Assembly: GCF_029168945.1 (NCBI RefSeq)
Contig: NC_083606.1
Span: 20,114,041 to 20,178,040, forward strand
Reading direction: 5' to 3'
DNA from: Cannabis sativa
Lineage: Eukaryota > Streptophyta > Magnoliopsida > Rosales > Cannabaceae
Length of the DNA stretch: 64,000 bases
Below, piece after piece: positions 1 to 10,336 of this stretch. The position numbers and the translations under genes are program-made. Every line of letters starts with the position of its first letter. Position 1 is the first letter of the stretch. The notes under the pieces were generated by a model that saw only the letters and a list, made by a program, of their open reading frames with translations, made no database searches and had not been told where the DNA came from.

Positions 1-3000
1 TACAAGCTCTACTAATACTAAAAAAGATACAACTAACAAACAAGGGAGAGATCCTATTATATAAAAAGAAGAATAGTTCTCAAGCGTCCAACTAGACTCC
101 TTCCCATTGAGAGTATTAATAACCACTCTTGAGTTTGCAACTGGTATTAATAGCCACTTCCAAAGCCAAGCAGCAGGGCAACTGCTTCCCATACAAAGCA
201 TCAGAAAACTCTAACCATGCCATCTATACCCACACCATCTTGCCAAGATGGTTCCTAACTTGTCACCATTGTAGTTTTCTGATGCTTCCCGAGGGGCAGG
301 TTGCCAAACATCTAACAAACTCAGAGCATGAGTAGGGAAGAGAGAAGCAAAAGGATCTGCATAAGAGATACGAATAGAGTCAATACACTATTTCCAATTG
401 TCTAGCTTATGATTTTGTACCTTGTCATTGCGGACCCGCTAGATAGTGTCGACAATAATCGAAGCCTAAAGAAAAACTTCATTTGCATTAATGTTGGACT
501 TTTAAGTCCCATAGAAGTTTAATCCAGTCCCACATTTGAATGCCTGTACCAACTATAGGAAAGATACCCCACAGCGAGAACCACCACAAATGATCATAAA
601 CCTCACTACAACCACCCAAAATAGATTAAATCACCACAAATAAACCCAAAACCAGCTCAAGAACAAATTCTATCAAGCTTAAACCCTAACGAAAACTTAA
701 AAACTCATACCAAAACAAGGCTTTGCTTCCAAAAATTAAATATAAAGGTGAGCTAGGGTTTTACCTTGAATTGGCTAAAAACTTCCTTCCAAATTCTTGT
801 TGAAAATCCCGCTGAAAATGGTTGAATTTGGTCTGGTTTTTCTTGGGTTAAGGTTAGGTTTAAATTGAGGGTAGGTTAGATTTAGGTTGTATAATGTTTA
901 TTGTCTAATTTCTTGTTTTAATCAAATAATATTTCAGCATAAAAATAATTTACCAAAATTCCCCCTTTCTACAACTTTAAGTAACCCCTTAACCAAGGGG
1001 TAAAATAGTCATAACCATCTACCCCGCATAACCCCAATGCTCTTACTATCCATAATTTTTTTCCCGCTAAATCTAAGATATAAACTGTATATATGTGACT
1101 GTAATGGCCAAATTGTTGGGTTCTACTATTACCAGGTATAAAATATAAAAATATAAAATTTCATAATTAACATGCATGGCACACCTAAAATACAATAAAA
1201 TCTCAATAATTGAGAAATTATATCATTAATGCACATATAAATAGAAATACTAATTAAATCACTAATAAGTTACTAATTTTTATGTCTAAATATGTGGTTA
1301 TTAAAAAATTGAAATGATTTTTTTTAGAGTATAAAACCCCAACAAATGATCACTTGGGTAGACTCACTAATGGAATGTGATAATGGTTGGGAATTTGAAA
1401 GAGGGGTTATACTATAGTGTGGTATCTTGATGTGTTGCCTACATGTGTGACTTGTCAAAAAATTACCATCTTACACGGGGTATTTTTTTATTTTTTTTTC
1501 TAACAAAACTTATTAATCGTGCAGAGAGATGGAAAATTTTCAATTCATTATAACTCTATAGTACACTCCTGAGCATTTTAGTGGATCCCCTGTTTGTTTC
1601 GTCATTCAGAAGAGTTTTTTAGCTCAATTTATTTTCATGATCGTGTACATTATAGTTATTTAGGACATATTGTAAAATTTTCGAAAATTCAACGTAGTTT
1701 ACAATGCCAAAAATAAAATTTAAATATTTTTTATACGTGTAGCTATTTTTTTTATACGTGTGGTAAGTAATTGTTTGAATCTTATTTTTCAACAATGTAA
1801 ACTATTCAAAAAATTTTAAAAATGTATAGTTATATTTAAATAGCGTGCAATTATGAGAAACAATATGACTAAAACACTATTCCACAGTGTCGAAACCTAA
1901 TTTATCCCTTTTACAGAGTGTACTACATAATTTTTCATTAGTATGTTTGCTCGAATTTATAAAACTACCAAAAGATGCTCCCATGATATGCTAAAATACC
2001 CATACATCTGTAAAAATGTGTTTACTAAAATATAAGCAATTCTCCCTACCTGATGCCCTAAATCCTCAATTTTGAACTAATAAAATCTTAGTTAGAGGGG
2101 TGCACTCAAATAGTGAAAGGTGTCTACTATAGAAATACTCTATAATAATGAAAGGTCTCACACTTATCTACACGACATATTTATTTATGTATATTTAACT
2201 GGCAAGTGAAATCTGACCCGATCGATTGATCAAATATACTACTCGTATGTGTTAGCTAAGCTTCCAATATTTCTCAAGTGACAAGATTAGGATGATGACA
2301 AGACTCAAAATATTATAGTACATTGCTCGCAACTAAAATTAATGACTTTTTTTTTTTTTTTTAGCAAAGCATACGTTCGTATAGGGTTTTTATTAGTTTG
2401 GTCCGTAAGTTTGGACCTAAATTATAATTTATACATATAAATTAGCTAGTAGTCGTAAAGATAATACCTAACATTTGACTTTTCGTTAAGAATCCCTTAA
2501 TTTATGAAGAAGAACAAAATGATTGAGACGAATTGATTTGACATTAAATTCCAAGTACGTAATTAAGTTAAAGCCTAAAAAAAAGGAATTTAAGACAAGT
2601 ACTAGTCAAAATAAGGAACTCTTTCTGTTAAATATATGACTCAAATAGCCATTTTTTATTATATTTCAACTATCACCTGAGTGGATTTGGGGTGGGGAAA
2701 GTCCAAATCAGCTTCACAATATAATTTATATTTGAATTTATATATACAATATAGCTCTAATCTATTTATATATAAAATATTTCTATATTTAACGATTATT
2801 AAATAAATTTAACATAAATATTAATTTTAAAAGAGAAATTTTTATTAGTATACGTAATATACATACTAATAATAGAAATAACATTGGTTAATTTAATAAC
2901 TTTTTAATAACGTGACACGTCATCATTTCTACCGTAATATCAAAACAATCACATACTAGAATCCAAAAAGAAGTATCTCGCTCCATGAATGCGTTGCATT

Positions 3001-5102
3001 CTTCCTCTAATTACGAGATTGATGGATCCTTTGAACAGCCTGTGAAACACAATACCAAAAACGAAACTTTTAAATTTGCTTCCTATTATAGAATATTAAA
3101 ATCACAACTAGAATCATTCTCACAAAAAAAAAAAACTCCATTAACGAACAAAAAAACTTCGTTCATAAACAACATAACATCAATCATTCATAACCAAAAT
3201 CGTTATCTCAAACTACTGACAAGATCTACAAAATTGTTTTACTATGATTATATATAAGATTAAAGTCACTAACTGAAACCATTCTCACCAACAAAAACTC
3301 CATTAACAAACAAAAAAGCTTAGATTACAATCTCTACATGATCGATTATGAGTTCAGTGCCGAAATCTTTTCTCAAACTACCAAGAATACCTAAAAATTA
3401 GAGACAAAATCGTTGCTGGATAAAGGAACAACTCAGTCGACACTTTAAAAAAATTGATCCGAAAATTGCTTTGTTCTACTGTATGATTTTTATTTTTTTT
3501 ATTTTCCCTGCGTTTCAAAAGTAAGTTTTTGGTTACCTATGATATTTATAATAAACCAATTAGTTACTTTTGCATAAAAAAGAATATTGTTTTTTCATCT
3601 TTTCTAATAATATATTATAAATAACATCAATCAACTAACATTTATAATATAATCAGCTTCTTCATCATGAATTTTTTTTTTTTTTCTTGCATTTTCAAAA
3701 GTAACAATTTGGTTACTTATAGTGCCGATAAAAACTTAATTAGTTACTTTTACATAATTTTTTTTTATATCATATAATTTTAAATACAATTTGATTACCT
3801 TTAAAGCTTATTTGTAAACCTCTTATAATCAAATAGTTATTTTTAAGTTATATTATTGTATATCATTTAAAATATATTTGGGTAACCTTAAAGTTTATTT
3901 TTGAAACTAATGAATTGTCATGTATTATAATAAGTTACCACTTTTATTTACCAATTGTTTTATATATATTTTTGTTACTTTAAAACCAATGTATTTATTT
4001 TTACATTATATTACATTATTTTTTAAAAATACTTTTACATTACTTTTTTATTTTTCTTTTGTAACAATATTTATATTATAATAAGTTACAATAAACGAAA
4101 TAGAAAAAAAAAAAACTCACATAACTAATAAACTAACAAAATTTGTAAATAAACTAATAAGTTACAATAATATAATAATAATAGAAAAAAAAAACTTACA
4201 TATTTTTTGTAAATAATTAAATTGCTAATTAGTTATTTAGTATACTTCATAATAATATTTAAATAAAACTATTTAATATACATTTAGTCAGTCATATTTT
4301 TTATTATATAAGTTTTTTAAATTTTAAAAATAAACTTGATTTGTTAACTAAATAAAAGTTGTAGAATGGTAACTAATCAGTATATAATACCGATAGAAAA
4401 CTAATTAGTTACTTTTACATAAAAAAATAATTTTTAAATCATATAATTTAAGATATTTACAAAGCATAATTGTAAACATCTTAATAACTAAATAGTTATT
4501 TTATAAAGTTATATTATTACATCTTATTATTTAAAATACATTTGGGTAACCTTAAAATTTCTTTTCGAAACTAATGAGTTGTCATGCAATATAATACTGT
4601 ATTTTAAAAACATTTAGCACCACCAATTAACTATATAGTTTCCTATTATAAACAACAGAATAAATACTTGATTAACTTTACAGTGCAGGTTGAGACAAAA
4701 AATCTCATTTTATACAAAGTGTATGATATTATATAAATACAAACTCTAAATAGTAAACCTAGAGAACAAACCATGCAGTTGTCAAGTTTGAGCTATAATA
4801 AAATGTTTTGCTCACACATAATGGTTGTACTCATCAAAAGGAACTTATCTTGCTACAACTACTTTTCCTAATACTATATAAAAAAGAAGTTTTTATGTCA
4901 ACATACAAAGACAACATACTACCATTAGGTGATGTAACATTATGAAATATACTTGATATGAGATCAAAAATATCATTGTACTCCCACAAAAATTCAAAAT
5001 ACCAACATGTCCACCAATGAAAAAGAGATACAAAAAGCACTAGATTCAAAAACACATGGTAACTTTTTGGTTACTTATGATGATAAACCTTAAGGTATAC
5101 AA
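1..5102. other. AT-rich intergenic DNA, no gene recognised
   Basis: The stretch is strongly AT-rich with many homopolymer runs. Short open frames occur, for example 129-335 and 2985-3257, but they are low-complexity, lack any family motif and have no splice or codon-use support. Around 3.5-4.6 kb there is internally duplicated sequence (separate entry). I see nothing else that can be named. Confidence 0.6.
3706..4600. repeat. Diverged direct duplication of about 220 bp
   Basis: Sequence at about 3706-3935 recurs at about 4380-4600 in the same order: a block around CCGATA...AATTAGTTACTTTTACATAA, then ATAGTTATTTT, then TTTGGGTAACCTTAAA, then a block ending TGTCATG. A shorter third copy of the first block lies at about 3511-3580. 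The copies differ by many substitutions and small indels, so the duplication is old. It may be part of an eroded dispersed repeat; no coding function is visible. Confidence 0.5.
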
Positions 5103-5110
5103 TATCAAAA

Positions 5111-5230
5111 GGGAAATTTGATAATTTATGCTAAAAAATTAGATAGGGTGTTTAATTATACCCAATTATTACACATAAAAAAACTATACCTATCTTTTAA
5201 TTATCTTCCAAAAATACCCCTGTCTTTTCA
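5111..5230 (+). repeat. MULE-1 left terminal inverted repeat
   Basis: Starts GGGAAATTTGAT at 5111. It aligns imperfectly with the reverse complement of 13669-13783, sharing the first 12 bases, then ATGCT/ATGCTT, a GGTGTT block, TACCCAA/GACCCAA and ATTACACA. Terminal repeats of about 115 bp are ordinary for MULEs and are expected to bind the transposase and carry the promoter of the adjacent gene. Confidence 0.8.
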
Positions 5231-5583
5231 AACTTCTCTCATTCCCTCTAACTCTATACTCTCTCTTCTACATTCTCTCTCTTCATTCCCTCTCCCCACC
5301 GACGCTGCAAACAACAACCACACCAGACGACCAAACAACCAAAACCCACTAACCCCAATCGCAGTCGACCACCAAACAACCACCAGACGACCACGAACCC
5401 ACAAACCCACAAACCCACGAACCCACGACGACGACGACGAACCCACGAACCCACGGGCACGAATCGAACCCTTGAACCCACGACAACCCAGACGAACCCT
5501 CGAACCCACTCCAATCGACCCCATCGACGGACGCCCGAGCGAACAAGGAGACCCAGTCGAATCCCACGAACCCAGCAATCCAG
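5230..5583 (+). other. Probable 5' leader exon of the MULE-1 protease gene
   Basis: Just inside the left inverted repeat is a pyrimidine-rich stretch (5235-5300, many CTCTCT runs) followed by ACCCACGAA-type tandem repeats at 5396-5460. It ends in a good splice donor, CAG/GTTAGT, after 5583. The next acceptor, TGCAG at 6237-6241, lies directly before the ATG of the protease gene. A non-coding leader exon plus a 658-bp first intron is the simplest reading. The region can be translated in several frames into Pro/Thr/Arg-rich repeats, which I regard as shadows. Confidence 0.5.
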
Positions 5584-5761
5584 GTTAGTTTTCGTGGAAT
5601 TTTTCTTTGAATTTTCTTCTTTAAAATTCATACATTTGTGGTTGAATCTGGTATTGAATTGAAAGTTGTTATTTTGTATGTTTTTTGGGGATAATTTGTG
5701 CAATAAAACTGTGGGATGAATGTGGGTTTCGAACAATAGCTTTTTCTGGGTTTTTAGGTTA

Positions 5762-6213
5762 TTGTGCGATTTTATGCGATTCTATGTGTGATTTTGTGCG
5801 ACGTATCTGGAGTCTGTACAGGTATTTATTGTGCGACTTGATGCGATTACTGTGCGATTTGTGTGCGATTGTTACCTGGATTATAACTGTTTGGTATGTT
5901 TAGCGACTTTAGGCGATTACTGTGCGATTGTTACCTGGATTATAACTGTTTGGTATGTTTAGCGACTTTAGGCGACATTAGGCGATGTGTGTACGATGTA
6001 TGACATATTGAGTAGGTTGTGCGATTTTAACAATATTATGCGATTTAGGTGCGATTTTTGTGCGATTGTAACTAACAGGATCTTATTTTTTGTTTGTTTT
6101 GTACTGTTTTTTAGCAATATTGTGCGATTTATGTGCGATGTTTATGAGATTGTATGTCACAGTGGCAATCTTTATGCGATTTTTGGGCGATTTTTGTGCG
6201 ATGTTTATGCGAT
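5762..6213 (+). repeat. GCGAT minisatellite, protease gene intron 1
   Basis: About 23 copies of GCGAT or GCGAC, mostly inside TGTGCGATTT or TATGCGATTT, occur in about 450 bp. Within clusters the motif recurs every 10-11 bp, for example from 6176 to 6211. All copies read in the direction of the protease gene. Confidence 0.9.
5863..5976 (+). repeat. 59-bp tandem duplication within intron 1
   Basis: The unit begins GTGCGATTGTTACCTGG at 5863 and again at 5922 and is nearly identical in both copies. It contains four copies of the GCGAT/C motif and a motif-free spacer, TATAACTGTTTGGTATG. This is a recent local expansion of the minisatellite. Confidence 0.85.
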
Positions 6214-7205
6214 AAAGTCTAATTAATCTTTGTAAATGCAGATGGCTCCAGAACTTATTCTCCCAGTGTCAGAGCACTTTCCAGGGCGTATAACATACAG
6301 AGGGAACGGATATTTTGCATCAATCAAGGCTAAATTTGAAGCTTTTAACTTGACTCAGAAGGTGAAGGAGACGCCCTTTGGTGTTTTTTGGAATGCCAGC
6401 GATTTGAAATTCAGTGGGGTTATTGTGCATCAACTGTTACTAAGGAAGAAGAAAGTGAGTGAAGCCAAAAACGATGAAGAGTGGTTTTACGTGGGTAAAA
6501 CCGAAGCTAGATTTGGGCGCTCTGAGTTCGGTTTGATCACAGGCTTAAAGATGAGCGGTGGTCCTTCGTCAAAAGAATTGACTGCACAGTGTGATTCTGA
6601 TCGGATCTTGCGAGACTATCTCAACAACTCAAAAAGGGTGACCTTTAAAACCCTTTGGCTAGCGTTTGAGGCATGCGATGTGGCTGACGATGTATACAAG
6701 TTGGGGTTGTGTGCATTTGTCGAAGGTGTTCTGCTGTCACGGGCCGAGGGTGTGTATATCTGGACAGATATGTTAAAGTTGGTAGAAAATGAAGACAAGT
6801 TCATCGAGTATCCTTGGGGTCTTCTTTCTTATCAGAAGTTGTTGTCTTCCACAACTAAGAATATGCAACAACTTAGGCAAAACTACATGGATAAGAACGA
6901 TAAGACCAAGAAGAAACACAAGAAGGAGAAAAAGGTTACTCAACCTGAAGCGAAGTACAACGTGTACGGATATGCTCCTGCGCTGCAATATTGGGCATTT
7001 GAGGCCATGCAAGTTTTGGGGAAGAAGTATGGCCAGTGCAAAGGGACTCGATTCCCTCGAATGTTGAACTGGAGCACCCCTGACACAGTCACGAAACATG
7101 ATGTGAAGCAAGCTGATGTGGCTGCACTCTTTGAGAAAAGGGTATGTGAATCTTTCTCTATTTTAGCGCAATTATTTTTTTGCTTTAAGTGTAATCTGTG
7201 TTATA

Positions 7206-7622
7206 TGCGATATTTGATGCGATATTGTGCGATATTTGTGCGATTTACTTTACAGTGCATTATAAATGTTCAGTGATTAATAAGTTTTTTGGCGACTTTG
7301 TGCGATCATTGAGCGATTTTGTGCGATTTTACTTGCACTCCTTATAAATTTTTACTTGTATTGTTTTATTTGTTTAGCGACTTTATGCGATTGTTGTGCG
7401 ATTGTTGTGCGATTTGTTAGAAGTCTCATCACTTGTATTATTTTAATATTTTTTGGCGACTGTATGCGATGACTGTGCGATTTTCGATGACAGTAGCTAA
7501 TATACTTTTCTATGTATATGTAATAGATTTTTAGCGATATAGTGCGATTTTTGTGCGATATGTATGCGATTTTTTTTGTTTTATGCGATTTATTTGTGAT
7601 TTTTGTGCGACATGATTGCGAT
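7206..7622 (+). repeat. GCGAT minisatellite, protease gene intron 2
   Basis: About 22 sense-oriented GCGAT/GCGAC motifs lie between the donor after 7141 and the acceptor at 7647. They form groups that often start with a T-run followed by GGCGAC or AGCGAC, then two to four TGCGAT copies at 10-11-bp spacing, for example 7376-7411. Confidence 0.9.
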
Positions 7623-8661
7623 TTAACGTGATCTGGTGTTTTTGCAGATGGTTGTGCTTCAAATCTTGTATCCTCGGAATTGGGAGGTTGATTACTGGAA
7701 GGACAATTGTGAGGGTGAGGTCCCCACAGTGGAAATGGGGTTGGATGAGGTCGAAGAAACACAAGCCGAGGCGCAAGATTCGACCGCATTCGAGACCCAA
7801 GCCCAACGGGTGGCAGAATATGTGGAAAGGTTTAAAATTATTCCACCATCCCCACCCAAGGAAACAGCAGACGCCTCCACATCTGCCACTGTGCCCCCAA
7901 CCCCTGCCACTGTGCCCCCAAGCTCTGCTCCACCCAATGACTCCGACTACCTCTTGTTGGCTAAGAGATTGGAGAAGGTAGAAGCGCAACAACTTGCGAT
8001 TCTCACTGCCCAGACTGAGATGAAGGCTGACTTCAAGAGAAGTCAGAAAGAGATGAAGAATCTTATCATGGATCAAATTGCGACCGTGATAAGTTTGTTA
8101 CAGAATCAGCCTTAGGAGCCGACACAACCATCAGGGCCGGCACAGCAATCAGACCCCACACATCCATCCGACACGGCAGAGCCATTACAGACGGTACATC
8201 CATCACCGCCGACATATGATGATGATGATGATGTCTACCCAGAAGATTGGCAACCTGACGTATGTGACGTTCCTTCTACTCCTGCAAACGCCATTGTCAT
8301 TTCGCTGGGTGATACAGAATCTCAGGATGTGGAAGAGTTGCAGGGGCCACCAGATGGGGTGGAGTTCTGTAGGCTTAGGCGAAAGCGGAAGCCGGTTTTC
8401 TTGAATGACTACACAGCTGGGAAGAAGAAACAACGACATGGGCCCGTGGTAGTAGACACACTGAAACCGGCGGACCCCCAGCTGTTAAAATTTTTCCAGA
8501 AGTGGATTACTTATGCTAGGGACAATGGCCGTCCTAGGGATGTTCACACTGGCGAAGCCACTAGATCCTGGTTCGTGAAGTTGATGGTGCTAAACGAATG
8601 GCTCGACGATGATGTAAGTTATTTCTTAACAGAATTACTTTATTGTGTTTTTCATTGTTTT

Positions 8662-8886
8662 GTGCGACTTACATGCAATTTATATGCGATTTATACTCAC
8701 TTTATGTATAACCTGGTTATGCGACTTTTATGCGATTTATATGCGATGTGCGTGCGATTATAAACTGATTTATGATTGTTTGCGACTTATGTGAGATTAC
8801 TGTGCGATTTGTGTGCGATTTTTGTAACAATTTTGGTGATTTCTTTGTGCGATTTCCTGCGATTTGTTGTGCGACTTTTATGCGAT
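8662..8886 (+). repeat. GCGAT minisatellite, protease gene intron 3
   Basis: About 13 sense-oriented GCGAT/GCGAC copies lie within the 304-bp intron 8614-8917. The short last intron (9433-9536, 104 bp) has none. Confidence 0.88.
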
Positions 8887-9866
8887 TTCTTTCTTACTGT
8901 TTTCTTTTGGAACACAGCAAATTGATGCCATGGCGCACTTATTGAGGAGAAGACGGACCCTGTACCCAGAAGTCTACACTCGAAAAGGTGTAGTTTTGGA
9001 CACATCTGCTCCACAGTTCTTTTCCATATTTTGGAATATGTATGAGGGTGACAAGAGCAAGATGAAATGGGATGAGGGCGTTATGAGTTACGTGCAGGGG
9101 ATACCGCACAGATACTTGCCATGTTGGGAGAAGCAGGAGTACATATACTTTGTGTTGCACCTTCCCAAAGAGCGCCACTGGGTGGCAGTTGAGGTGGATA
9201 TCGAGAACTGGGAGATCATTGTATATGATTCTGATATCGGTGCCACCGTTGAGGCAGCCATGGAGTCATATTTGAAGCCTTATAGCGAGCTCTTTGCAAA
9301 TCTAATTCGAGATAGCGGTTATTTCCAATACAACAATTATGTACATCCGGTGGAGTTGGGCGATCTCAGTCAGCTCCTACCCCTCCATTATAGACGAGCT
9401 ACCTCGGAGGTTGTACCACAAACGAAGAGCAGGTGAATCTCTTTTTCTTTTGTATATTTTGAGTAATTTATTTAATTTTGCACTCCATTATGAATTACTT
9501 AACTTAATTGTTGCTAATATTTAGTTTTTTTTTTAGTGGCAATTGTGGAATGTATGCCATGGAGCACATTGAGCACTTGATGCTGGATCGGTCGTTGGAG
9601 CATGTGCATGATGATAACATGCTCACCTTTAGACATAGGTGGTGTGTGGACCTATTTTACCAGAACTTAACGTGGTAGTTTTTTGTAGGTTTTTGCAATG
9701 TTAATCTTGTACACATAAACTCCCCTTTTGTAATTGTATTATAATCTCACCAAAATTATATATAACAAGTAAATTTAAAGCTATTTAAATTGTTGCTTGT
9801 ATCAATTTATTTCTTTTTTAAATTTTTGATAAATATTGTGAAATGATGACTTCTTGAAAAATTATT

Positions 9867-10229
9867 TCGCTAAGAATCGCATCAAAATCGCACATTCATC
9901 GCATAATATCGCCAAAATACACAAACTAACAAATCTAGATTAGTTCACATCGCAGAAAAATCGCACTATAATCGCACAATGTCGCCAAAAAATACAGAAC
10001 CAAAGCAAACTCAAAAACAGGATCCTGTCAGTTAATATCGCACAAAATCGCACCATAATCGCAAAAATATCGCCAAAAAATACAGAACCGAGCAACCAAA
10101 AACAAGATCCTGTCAGTTAACGTCGCACAAAAATCGCACAATAATCGCAGGATATCGCCAAAAAATACAAAACAAACTAAAAACAAGCTCCTATCAGTTA
10201 CAAATCGCACAGTAATCGCATAATGTCGC
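9867..10229 (-). repeat. GCGAT higher-order array between the two MULE-1 genes
   Basis: Five clusters of three or four motifs, about 19 in all, lie at about 9867-9906, 9947-9990, 10035-10075, 10122-10160 and 10203-10229. Here the + strand reads ATCGCACA, so the motif is in the sense of the transposase gene, whose coding end is at 10337. Clusters repeat every 81-87 bp with a spacer carrying CTGACAGGATCTTG (sense) at 10021, 10106 and 10187. This is probably the transposase 3' untranslated or downstream region. Confidence 0.9.
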
Positions 10230-10336
10230 CTAAAAATCAGTAAACAAACCAAAAAAGTATTAATCTAGGAGAAAAAAGCACAATATCCAACAACCAGCAA
10301 TACAACACATATTCATTTAAATATTAGAGAAATAGT

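Larger units (their letters stand above)
6242..9678 (+). pseudogene. MULE-borne DUF1985 / Ulp1-like (C48) cysteine protease, one in-frame stop
   Basis: Four exons: 6242-7141, 7648-8613, 8918-9432 and 9537-9678, with GT-AG borders and matching phases, giving 840 codons before the stop. Exon 1 holds a DUF1985-type domain (residues about 20-190: YRGNGYF, FGRSEFGLITGL). Exon 2 is a linker with Pro/Gln-rich and Asp-rich tracts. Exons 3-4 hold the Ulp1 core: His at about 709 in ERHWVAVEVD, Asp at about 726 in IIVYDSD, Cys at about 797 in SGNCGMY, with a Gln before it, which is the complete C48 constellation. Ulp1 enzymes cleave SUMO or related modifiers; here it is transposon cargo of unknown substrate. 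A TAG at 8113-8115 interrupts exon 2, yet the same frame stays open for 166 more codons to the splice donor, so the break looks recent. The start is the first ATG after an intron acceptor. Confidence 0.88.

Noticed and set aside
2985..3257. 90-codon frame starting MNALHSSSNYEIDG
   Set aside because: Low-complexity Lys/Asn/Thr-rich AT sequence with no motif; the nearby repeat CATTAACAAACAAAAAA occurs twice, suggesting non-coding DNA.
5228..5736. Long frames on - and + over 5118-5736
   Set aside because: They translate ACCCACGAA-type repeats in several frames at once, overlap the leader and intron of the protease gene and show no domain. Treated as repeat shadows.
5762..6213. CRISPR-like array from the regularly spaced GCGAT motif
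   Set aside because: The period is 10-11 bp with no constant long repeat or unique spacers, and the context is a plant transposon intron.
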